Source: Hydrangea macrophylla (lineage: Eukaryota > Streptophyta > Magnoliopsida > Cornales > Hydrangeaceae). Taken from it: a stretch of 64,000 nt of DNA. Of the stretch, positions 54,383 through 64,000 are shown piece after piece (position 1 is the first letter of the stretch; every line of letters begins with the position of its first letter). A model generated the notes under the pieces. It had not been told where the DNA came from, did not search any database, and was given only the letters and a program-made list of their open reading frames with translations. Made by a program: the position numbers and the translations under genes. The DNA lies in the NCBI GenBank assembly GCA_033977485.1, contig CM066984.1, forward strand, positions 27,509,501 through 27,573,500, given 5' to 3'.

Positions 54383-56728
54383 TGTAGACACCCCGATTTT
54401 GACCGACCGTCGAATTTAAGAGAGCGTCACCTCCACATCCGATGATGACAAGGACCGAAAGATTCGAAGTGTTCCAAGCTCTTCAGAAAGTTCTCCAAAC
54501 GCAGTAAAATTTTCACAGATTGAAATACCAGGTAATTAGGAGAATTCAGGTATAAAACATCACTTTTGGAAAAAATCTTCAAAAATAAGTTTCTTTAAGA
54601 AAAAGGAGGAAAGAAAAGACCTAAAAGGGGAAGTTCAACAAAAACCGGCACACGGCAGAATTTTACGGCACTCAGTGAGTGCCAAACGGCATTCGGTGAG
54701 TGCCGAACGGCACTCACAGAATGCCGGTCCAGCATTTACTGAGTGCCGCTGACAATTTCTGACTGCCGTTTACTTTAACAGTCCGTATTTTGTGGTACAA
54801 TACGTATTTGTATGCAGATAAAAACAAAAACTGATAAAGTAAGACTGACTAAAACGCGGCCATTAATAATTTTTCGTAGCTCTCAATAAGTGCCATGCGG
54901 CAGTCATGAAATGCTGCCGCGACATTCACGAAGTGCTGTTGCGGCACCCACTGACTGCCGCAAGAGAATTTTGACTGCCGCCCTGTGCAGCAGTCTGTCT
55001 ATTTTCAGGAAGTACGTATTGTACCACCAAATGAGACATTTACACCTGTCTTTTACTCCGATTTCACTAAAAATACTTGGTAATTGTTGTCTATAAAAGA
55101 GGGAGGATCTTCCTTGGGAGAGGGGGACAAAAAAAAATAGAAACAAGAAAATACAAGAAGTAGCTATCACTACACTAACATATATTTGAGAGAGAAAAGG
55201 GAGAACTTGAAGAAGAACTTGGAAGATCTCCAAAATATAGAAATTTGAGGATAGTTTTGGAGGTGACCCTCTAACCTCAGTTGTGTTTTCTTTCTTTTGA
55301 GCCTCTAATCTTCATGTCATTCAGTTTTTTTTTATTAAGTTTTAGAGTTTGTTAAGTGAACTTGAAAGTCCTTGCTTCTAATTTGTTGATCATTCCTCTA
55401 TTTTTCTTGTAATGTTCTCTTTTTGAGATTCTAGGAGATCTTCAATATCTCTCTTTAAAGCTCTTGAGTTTGATGTTTTTGAATCTCATGTAAGTTTGTA
55501 CTTCACATGGGAGCCAAAGTTTAATCATCACTTCATTTTATAAGCAAATAGATGGATCCAAGTCCATACTTATGACTTGGGTCCTCTAGCTTGATGTTTC
55601 ATGGAATCCTTTCTATATCCCTTTGAGGCTCATGAGTATTAGTCATATCTTCATATCCAATGACCATCAAATGGTAGGAGAAAGTAGTTTTGAGTCTAAA
55701 CCCATCTCCACAGTTTAGGTTCATTATCTTGAGATTTCATGAAGTCCATTCATACTTCATTTGAAATCTACAAATACAAAGGTCTTTAGCCTCCAATGAC
55801 CATCAAATGGTAGGAGAAAATGGTTTAGTTTAAGTCCAACTTCATGGTTTAATAGTTGGGGTTAATAAACAAAAGTTGAATTTGACAATGAAACAGTGGA
55901 TTCATAAACCGGTTTTAATCAAAGATTTTTAGTTCGAAATCTAACCGTTGGAATTAAATGAAACCAACGGGAAAGTGTCAATAACACAATGTTTTACCAC
56001 TGTAATATTTGTTTTAAGAAGATTTCATGTTTAAAGTGGTTTGGTCATGAGTTTTGTAAAGTCCCTACAATCAATCCAGAATTTCAGAACAGCAACACTC
56101 TTTTGAAACAAGTAAATCGGAACCTTAATAAAGTATTTGTGACCCAAAATAATTTTTTCTAAGTAGAATAATGTGTTAGGAAATCACCCTAAAAAGAAAA
56201 AATCATTTTTGATCTTTTTACTTTTTTAAAAAAATCGTGCAAGAACTCTGGACAGAAGGTTGTAGAATACTGAGTGATGTCTGGTTTTTGTCCAATTCCC
56301 GGAGATCCAACCGTTGGAACTTTGATTTCTTTTTTAGGTTAGAAACAAGACACACAGAGGCATCTTGTGTCCAAAATTCATCAAGATCAAATCACGGGAA
56401 CCATGCTTTTTATTTTTTTCAAAGTTATGATTTGCTCTCAGCAATTTTCAGAATTCTACAATAGTTTTAACCAATCTTATGAATAATGGCTTAGATGATA
56501 TTTTCATGAGTTAAGGGTCAAACCATGTTTAATTAAGCTTGAATTCAAAGTTTAAGTGATCTAAATGATTGGGTATTTCATAATTTATTCTTGTTCATGT
56601 GTATATTCATCCATATGGTTTGACACTTGTAATTAGGATTTAGTTGCTTTAGATTTAATTATATTTGATAGATTTAAGCTAGAAATTTAGGATTGTTATT
56701 TCCAACTTCATATCCTGCGATATCCACA
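54383..56728 (+). repeat. E1 3' LTR with internal deletion
   Basis: Starts TGTAGACACCCCGATTTTGACC. It follows the 5' LTR up to ...CATATCCT (56715) and then jumps to the last 12 bp, GCGATATCCACA. About 630 bp (5' LTR positions ~2179-2816) are missing, with a CT microhomology at the joint. Palindrome arrays at 54666-54748 and ~54876-54961; TATA box at 55092. Confidence 0.9.
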
Positions 56729-56762
56729 ATCTTTTAAATTGTGGAGATTGTGGATATCGCAG
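56715..56762. repeat. Inverted repeat at the tail-to-tail LTR junction
   Basis: CTGCGATATCCACAATC (56715-56731) and its perfect reverse complement (56746-56762) flank 14 bp. They are the 3' ends of the E1 LTR (plus) and the E6 LTR (minus), facing each other. Confidence 0.92.
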
Positions 56763-59719
56763 TTTTCTTACCCACAGCTTTTATTTTAAAATTCTTTTAA
56801 ATTTCGAGTTCAAAAACAAATGAGTCGCCACTTAATTTTTAAAGGGAAAATTAAGAAATTGTTTTTAAAGCAAACTGATCTTTCAGAAACCAGAGATTAA
56901 GTAGGTCTGGGGATTATGGAATGAGAGAGGAAGGAGCCCGTCGGACTAAAATTCCTATCTTGTGATAGGCCTCTACTCAGCATCCTTTTGATCTAATTTA
57001 TTAATCTAAGCATGCCCTAAATAAATACATATGTATAGATATACATTACAAAAGCATGTCGAAATGGTGTAAAATTACCAATTTATAAAATATCATTCAA
57101 AAGCCACGTAATTCAAGTAGCAAGCAATATGATATGCAAATAAGGAACTAGAGAACTTACCCGGGATCCAACAGCGATATTAAACGTGCAATGCATACAA
57201 ACAAAAGAAAATCCTAAAAGAGTCTCTAATCACATGTATTCACATAAGGCAAATCCTAGTTCTACGGTGTCGCGCATGAGATTGAAAAATCGATAAAATC
57301 AAGAAATTACAATAAACTCGAAAGGAATTCAAGAAGTCGTACCTTGATAGCGCTACAAAAAAAGGGTTAGTTCACAGATATACAGGATATGAAGTTGGAA
57401 ATAACAATCCTAAATTTCTAGCTTAAATCTATCAAATATAATTAAATCTAAAGCAACTAAATCCTAATTACAAGTGTCAAATCATATGGATGAATATATA
57501 CATGAACGAGAATAAATTATGAAATACCCAATCATTTAGATCACTTAAACTTTGAATTCAAGCTTAATTAAACATGGTTTGACCCTTAACTCATGAAAAT
57601 ATCATCTAAGCCATTATTCATAAGATTGGTTAAAACTATTGCAGAATTCTGAAAATTGCTGAGAGGAGATCATAACTTTGAAAAAAATAAAAAGCATGGT
57701 TCCTGTGATTTGATCTTGATGAATTTTGGACACAAGATGCCTCTGTGTGTCTTGTTTCTCACCCAAAAAAGAAATCAAAGTTCCAACAGTTGGATCTCCG
57801 GGAATTGGACAAAAACCAGATATCACTCAGTATTCTACAACCTTCTGTCCAGAGTTCTTGCACGATTTTTTAAAAATAGTAAAAAGATCAAAAATGCTTT
57901 GTTCTTTTTAGGGTGATTTCCTAACACATTAATACACTTAGAAAAAATAATTTTGGGTCACAAATACTTTATTAAGGTTCCGATTTACTTGTTTCAAAAG
58001 AGTGTTGCTGTTCTAAAATTATGGACAGATTGTAGGGACTTTACAAAACTCATGACCAAACCACTTTAAACATGAAATCTTCTTAAAACAAAAATTACAG
58101 TGGTAAAACATTATGTTATTGACACTTTCCCGTTGGTTTCATTTAATTCCAACGGTTAGATTTCGAACTAAAAATCTTTGATTAAAACCGGGTTATGAAT
58201 CCACTGTTTCGTTGTCAAGTTCAACTTTTGTTTATTAACCCCAACTATTAAACTATGAAGTTGGACTTAAACTAAACCATTTTCTCCTACCATTTGATGG
58301 TCATTGGAGGCTAAAGACCTTCGTATTTGTAGATTTCAAATGAAGTATGAATGGACTTCATGAAATCTCAAGATAATGAACCTAAACCGTGGAGATGGGC
58401 TTAGACTCAAAACTACTTTCTCATACCATTTGATGGTCATTGGAGATGAAGATATGACTAATACTCATGAGCCTCAAAGGAATATAGAAAGGATTCCATG
58501 AAACATCAAGCTAGAGGACCCAAGTCATAAGTTTGGACTTGGATCCATCTATTTGCTTATAAAATGAAGTGATGATTAAACTTTGGCTCCTATGTGAAGT
58601 ACAAACTTACATGAGATTCAAAAACATCAAACTCAAGAACTTTCAAGAGAGATATTGAAGATCTCCTAAAATCTCAAAAGGAGTACATAACAAGAAAAAT
58701 AGAGGAATGATCAAAGAATTAGAAGCAAGGACTTCCAAGTTCACTTAACAAACTCTAAAACTTAATCAAGAAAAACTAAATGACATGAAGATTAGAGGCT
58801 CAAAAGAAAGAAAACACAACTAAGTTTAGAGGGTCACCTCCAAAACTATCCTCAAATTTCTATATTTTGAAGATCTTCCAAGTTCTTCTTCAAGTTCTCC
58901 CTTTTCTCTCTCAAATATATGTTAGTGTAGTGATAGCTACTTCTTGTATTTTCTTATTTCTATTTTTTTTTTGTCCCCCTCTCCCAAGGAAGATCCTCCC
59001 TCTTTTATGGACAAAAATTACCAAGTATTTTCAGTGAATTCGGAGTAAAAGACAGGTGTAAATGTCTCATTTGGTGGTACAATACGTACTTCCTGAAAAT
59101 AGACAGACTGCTGCACAGGGCGGCAGTCAAAATTCTCTTGCGGCAATCAGTGGGTGCCGCAACGGTACTCCGTGAATGTCACGGCGGCATTCCATGACTG
59201 CCGCGCAGCACTTATTGAGAGCTGCGGAAAATTATTAATGGTCGCGTTTTAGTCAGTCTTACTTTATCTGTTTTTTGTTTTTATCTGCATACAAATACGT
59301 ATTGTACCACAAAATACAGACTGTTAAAGCAAACGGCAGTCAGAAATTGTCGGCGGCACTCAGTAATTGCCAGACCGGCATTCTGTGAGTGTCGTCCGGC
59401 ACTCACCGAATGCCGTTCAGCACTCACTGAGTGCCGTAAAATTCTACCGTGTGCCAATTTTTGTTGAACTTCCCCTTTTAGGTCTTTTCTTTCCTCCTTT
59501 TTCTTAACGAAGCTTATTTTCAAAGATTTTTTCCAAAAGTGATGTTTTATACCTGAATTCTCCTAAATACATGGTATTTCAATCTGTGAAAATTCTACCG
59601 CGTTTGGAGAACTTTCTGAAGAGCTTGGAACACTTCGAATCTTTCGATCCTTGTCATCATCGGATGTGGAGGTGACGCTCTCCTAAATTCGACGGTCAGT
59701 CAAAATCGGGGTGTCTACA
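56749..59719 (-). repeat. E6 3' LTR (E1 family), inverted
   Basis: 2971 bp, full length, the reverse complement of the E1 LTR type. By eye it is about as similar to the E1 LTRs as they are to each other. It contains the palindrome arrays (about 59105-59225 and 59335-59450). Its TATA box reads CATAAAAG. Confidence 0.92.
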
Positions 59720-60990
59720 GTTTACTTCAAAGGATCCATTCAGGAGATTAAAACAACATGGAAGGCCAACATATAATGCCTTAGACGATGAGTGGCCTAA
59801 ACCAAAGCCCAACATGTCTTTTCCAGTAGGGAATACTTCAGCTCGTATTCTTTTATTCTCTTGTTCAAATAGTAAATGGCTTTTTCTATATGCCCTTTAT
59901 CTCCTTCTTGTGTTAACATGCTTCCCATACCATTTTCTAACACAGATAAGTACAATAGTAAAGGGTGTTCAATAGATAAGTCTTGATCTTGTTGAAAGCT
60001 TCTTGACACTGATTGTCCCATTCAAATTTCTTCCCTTTTCTTAACAGACTAAAAAGTGGATCACAAGTAGCAGTGAGCTTGGATATGAAGCGACTAATGA
60101 ATTGGATTCTTCCCAGAAATCCTCTTAGTTCCTTTTCATTTTTTGGAGGAGGCATACCCATAATATCCTTGATCTTTGTGGGGTCAACCTTGATTCCCCT
60201 CTATGTAATGAGAAATCCTAGCAGCTTTCCTGTAGTTACTCTAAAAAAACACTTCTGTTGATTTAATCTCATCCTGTATCTTCTCAATCTTTCAAAGAAC
60301 TTGGTGAGGGCAGCTAGATGTCCACTCCTTCCTTTGGACTTGACAATCATGTCGTCCACATAGACTTCTACCTCTTTGTGGATGATGTCATGTAATAAAG
60401 TAGTAGCAGCTCTCTGATAAGTTGCTCCGGCATTCTTTAACCCAAACGACATCACTTGGTAGCAGTACATCCCCTAGTGAGTAGTGAATGTTGTCTTTTC
60501 TCTATCTTCGGGTACCATCAAAATCTGATTAGACCCTGAGAAACCATCCATGAACGATAACAGCTCATGTCCTGCTGTGTTATCTACCAAGACATCTATG
60601 TGTGGAAGTGGAAAATTATCTTTGGGACTAGCCTTGTTCAAATTCTGAATTCAACACATACTCGGATCCTTGCATCCTTCTTTGGCATAGGAACTATGTT
60701 GGCTATCCATTCTAGGTATTGGGTTTACCATCAGGAATCTAGCTTTCAACTGTTTCTCAACTTCTTCTTTAATTTTCAAAGTCCATTCTGGCCTCATGCG
60801 TCTCAATTTCTGCTTAACAGGTTTTGAATTAGGAAAGAGAGCAATACGGTGTTGGACGATCTCTGGATCAATGCCTGGCATATCTTCATAAGACCAAGCG
60901 AAAACATCGTTAAATTCTTTTAATAAATTGATTAGTTCATTGCTTTCTTGTGAATTGAGTGTGGTGCCAATATGAACATTTTGTGGGTTA
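59720..60990 (-). pseudogene. pol: E6 RT and truncated RNase H
   Basis: Minus-strand remnants in several frames: an entry block with PNSKPVKQKLRRMRPEW (60881-60651), palm with catalytic YVDDM and GFLIT (60470-60201), thumb GRIQFISRFISK (60161-59937), and RNase H AIYYLNKRIKEYELKY (60021-59797). After a stop at 59797 the same frame continues to ISxMDPLK and breaks off at about 59723, 4 bp before the LTR. It resembles E1 pol clearly but with many amino-acid differences. Frameshifts and stops make it non-functional. Confidence 0.82.
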
Positions 60991-61001
60991 TCTTCATTTT
61001 A

Positions 61002-61680
61002 TTAGTAAAGTATCTTCAATAATCTTGCATGCAGATTCATTTCATTTTCAATTAATTTTTGCAAATCCTCAGAAATTTCAAAATCAAGATCATCAGACAT
61101 GCAAGAGTAAGCAAAATCTTTGTTCATTTCATTAACATTTCTGGGTACATCAAAAGCAAAAGCAAACTCAACATTATGGCTCATATTGGCCTTTACAGGC
61201 ATCAGGGGGAGTAGGGGAGGGGATTTGTTGACTCTTGACTCTATTATCCAATTGTTTAGAGCTCCCTCTATTGGCTTGATTTCTTTCACATTTCCTGGTG
61301 CTTCTTCGGCATCCATTAGCATGTTCAGTTCTTCAACTATTAGCATGTTCAAATCATCACTTGTCATCAGATCAGCCCAATCCTTCCCTTCTTTCTCGGC
61401 AGGTAGAGCATACAAGAATGGATCCTCAAAGCCGGAGAACTCATGTTTGAAGAAAATCTCAAACCCAGGCTTGATACTCTTGTTAGTCGGATCATACCAT
61501 AGTTCAGGGAATCCACAGAAGGATAAGTTATCACCTTGCTTCAAGAAGTACCCATTCAGGATTCTCGGTACAGAAACAACCATTGGCTTTTGTTTCCTTT
61601 TATCATGTGCTTCTCATCTTCTTTAGTCAATTGATACCCAAGCCTAGATTTATCTTTATGTTCATGGAAGTTAGGCGGTT
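61002..61680 (-). pseudogene. E6 protease-RT linker
   Basis: Minus-strand 193-codon ORF (61583-61002) preceded by an RLGYQ remnant of the G-patch region (~61640). It reads GFPELWYDP and FKHEFSGFEDPFLYALP, then acidic segments, matching the layout of E1's 6800-7583. Its end is in a different frame from RT. 61681-62100 upstream holds further broken linker. Confidence 0.6.
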
Positions 61681-62100
61681 CGGATTCCTTATTGACGATG
61701 ACCCAGTCCCATTCTAGGGAAATAATTCATCTTCCGTACCATGTGAGCCACTTTAGGATTTGCATATTGGTTAAAGTACAATGGCATGACTTCAGGGATC
61801 TAATTCTATTCCACATCTTCTTGTAGATCCTTGGCAACTGGGTTTTCTTTCTCAAACATCTTCTATACTCGCGTCTGGTGATTAATGGCCTCTTCCTCTT
61901 GAATGGAGTGATTTCTTCGCCCCAAACAGATGCATCAAGAAATCTTTTTAATTTTTCATAACTGAGTCGATCCCAAACGGATTTCTATTGTTGAACCCCG
62001 TACAACTTCTTTTCATCATCTAGCATTCCCATAAAGTTGAATCCTCCCAGTTCATTTTCTTCTTTCGGTTTTTGGACTTTTAGTACAGGGCCATGGCTTA

Positions 62101-63112
62101 TCCCTTCTTCCTTGATCCAACTGTCCCCAAAAATTGTAACTACATCTTATTTCCATATGAACTTAACATTCTGGTGGAGAGTGGAGGTAACTGCATCATT
62201 TACATGTAATCATGGGCGTCCCAATAGCAGATTGAAGCTAGCTGGTATATCAATCACTTGGAATTCAGCTTCTTTATTCAATGGCCCAACTTTAATTTTT
62301 AGCTTAATCATTCCTACGATGGCCCTTTTAGTATTATCATATGCCCTCACAGTTTGTGTTGATGGCAAGAGTTCAGAAATAGATAGTCCCATTCTGAGAG
62401 CCATTTGGAGAGGACATACACTCAAAGCTGATCCATTGTCCACCAAGCAAACCAGTACTCTATTCCCCAGGCAGTGTACAGTGATGTAGAGAGCCCTATT
62501 GTGGTGTGCCCCTTCTGGTGGTAAATCCTCATCTATGAATGTGATTATAGGCTTATGAGGTTTTGTAGAGATCGTGTTCACCAAATCTTCCAAGTAGTGT
62601 TGATAGAAACATCCAATCTGTTGAATGTATCAAGCATAGCCTGCCTGTGTTTGTGAGAGGTCATAAGTAATCCCCATACTGATATCCAGGCTTGTGTTTT
62701 CTTCAACTACTTCAGGATTTCACCCTCTTCTTCACTCATGGTTCCCTTATCAACCTCTTTTGCTTTGATAACTTTGTTCTCTTTCCATGCTTCTATTCCA
62801 TGATTTTCCAACTTATGAGGTTTGAAATGACGTCCAGAACGGGTCAAGTGGTTGGCTTCATTAGTGATCTAAATATACTCAAGTTCTTTGGCTAACTATT
62901 TAGTGCCAGCAGTTACTTTCCATGCAGAATCATCAGGGATTATGGTGTTATTAATGGAATCATCCTCATCATCATACCACCAGTCTTCTTCTTCTCCCAT
63001 CATTGCAATGAGGTCATCATCTTTGAATTCAAGGCTTTTGAGGGACTCCACAAATTCTTCAGTGCTTTCTTTATCGGTGATTGCTTCAATAGGCTTTTCT
63101 TCTTCATACTAG
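62101..63112 (-). pseudogene. pro: E6 linker and protease
   Basis: Minus strand. Linker remnants (63112-62594) include LTRSGRHFKPH near 62845, identical to E1. Protease ORF 62593-62210 has the active site LVDNGSA near 62445 and the LLLGRP block at its end, where the DNA becomes frameshifted. Compared with E1 the protease differs at roughly a third of positions by eye. Confidence 0.75.
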
Positions 63113-63299
63113 ATCGAATCATCAGTGATAGTATTAGGATCCCACCATTCAATTGTGAGATTTCCGTTGGCTATTTCTTCTTCAAAGGCTAGTAATTCTA
63201 CAACCCATTCTTCTTCTTGCACATTTCTCAAGATACAAATTGTAGCATTTTTCGGGAGATGAACATTTACAGCCGACTAATCTAAGGATGTGATGTAGA

Positions 63300-64000
63300 T
63301 CATAGGGTTATAAATCTGAGACCCTTCTTCCACAAAATTGACATTATGCAAGTTCCCCTTATGATTAAGGAAAGGATACTTCTGAACATTGGCTGAGCGG
63401 GAGGAGGGGAGATGACCTCTTTCTTAATCAAGTCTTTAATCTCAAGATGAAGTCTCCAGTATCTGTTTGTGCTATGCCCACAACCATGATTAAAGTCATA
63501 ATATAATGCAGTTTTGATACCCGACAGAAGTGGATTAGGCTCTGGCTTGGGTTCCAATTTCTGTAAATACCCCTTTTCTAGCATTCTCTCAAGTGAAGTG
63601 CTTAGCAACATTCCCAAATAGAAAAACTCTCTTTTTTCTTTCGACTATTTTTGACTTTGATTCCATCTTGTACTAGTCATGCTTCGGTGCTCTTTCTGAA
63701 AAGGCTAAGGAGATAGCATGTTGATGACAGTAGGCTGATGATAGACTGACCTTTTTGTCTTTCTGTACCAATTGCGTGTGCTTTCTTTCTTGATCTTTCC
63801 ATCTCTAATGGCATCTTCTATTAAAGTCCCCACATCGAATAGCTATTCAAAGCTCACAATGGACTGGAATTCTAGCCTCTCCAAGTACTCGGGCTATAGG
63901 CTTCTGATGATCATTCGGACTTGATCTTTTTTTGTAGGCCTGCTAGTCATCTGAGCAGCTTTTGGCCTCCAACGAGTAAGGAAACCTGCGAAGGATTCCC
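63300..64000 (-). pseudogene. gag: E6 gag, C-terminal part
   Basis: Minus strand. 64000-63650 is a broken gag core (recognisable RWRPKAAQMTSRPTKKDQVRM run with a shift). 63617-63300 is the C-terminal part, LSTSLERMLEKGYLQKLEPKPEP, matching E1's 5164-5586. The zinc-knuckle cysteines are lost (Y and Y in place of C and C; GHSTN retained). Continues beyond the window. Confidence 0.72.

Larger units (their letters stand above)
1..56728 (+). mobile_element. E1: Tat/Ogre-type Ty3 LTR retrotransposon, interrupted by E2 and E5
   Basis: Backbone element of the window. In order it shows a 5' LTR (its first ~154 bp lie left of the window), a tRNA-Arg primer-binding site, a leader, gag, protease, a G-patch linker, RT, RNase H, a second archaeal-type RNase H, integrase, two antisense gene-like units, a polypurine tract and a 3' LTR. 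The double RNase H and antisense extra genes are typical of the Tat lineage. All coding parts carry stops or frameshifts, so the copy is dead. E2 (7584-30448) splits pol and E5 (34702-48533) splits the antisense DUF7745-like unit. The target duplication cannot be checked because the left end is outside the window. Confidence 0.9.
56749..64000 (-). mobile_element. E6: minus-strand Tat-type element, pol truncated at its LTR
   Basis: On the minus strand, reading right to left: gag (from beyond the window), linker, protease, G-patch/acidic linker, RT, start of RNase H, then immediately the 3' LTR (59719-56749). The rest of RNase H, the second RNase H, integrase and 3' region are missing. All coding parts are heavily broken. 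The 5' LTR is outside the window. Confidence 0.85.

Overview
This window is plant nuclear repeat DNA. I find no ordinary single-copy host gene. It is a stack of nested LTR retrotransposons belonging to lineages known only from land plants: Tat/Ogre-type Ty3 with a second RNase H, Athila-type Ty3 with an env-position ORF, and Tekay/Del-like elements primed by initiator-Met tRNA. No sequence here identifies the species; a eudicot is a guess.

Layout. E1 is a Tat-lineage element on the + strand, from before base 1 to 56728. It has a 5' LTR cut by the window edge (1-2836), a tRNA-Arg primer-binding site, a leader, then broken gag, protease and G-patch linker. At 7583 it is interrupted, and it resumes at 30454 with RT, RNase H, archaeal-type RNase H and integrase, all broken. 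A 3' region follows with two gene-like units on the opposite strand: a DUF7745-like unit and a six-exon plant-mobile-domain (PMD) unit. It ends with an internally deleted 3' LTR (54383-56728). E2 (7584-30448, target duplication TGAAT) lies in E1's pol. E3 (12965-29429) lies in E2's right LTR. E4 (15172-19119, target duplication CATAC) lies in E3's left LTR. E5, an Athila-type element (34702-48533, target duplication AGGTC), lies inside E1's antisense DUF7745-like unit. E6 is a second, minus-strand Tat-type element (56749 to beyond 64000). Its LTR meets E1's LTR tail to tail, and its pol is truncated exactly at the LTR.

How the parts relate. E1 and E5 once carried complete gag-pro-RT-RH-IN sets. 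E2, E3 and E4 look non-autonomous: E2 codes for nothing recognisable, E3 has gag plus two orphan ORFs, and E4 has one orphan acidic ORF. The order of insertion follows from the nesting: E1, then E2, E3 and E4 in turn, with E5 entering E1 independently.

The least explained signal is a set of short-palindrome arrays. E1/E6 LTRs carry arrays of about 19-bp GGCA...TGCC dyads at a 21-22 bp step. The same arrays stand directly upstream of each antisense unit of E1. E5 carries 14-bp TTCGATCGATCGAA dyads in pairs exactly 19 bp apart, both in its LTR and upstream of its env-position ORF. Other points of note are a primer-binding site that continues as a copy of about 50 nt of the 3' half of a tRNA-Arg, and a 67-bp flank duplication showing that E5 has been rearranged or misassembled.
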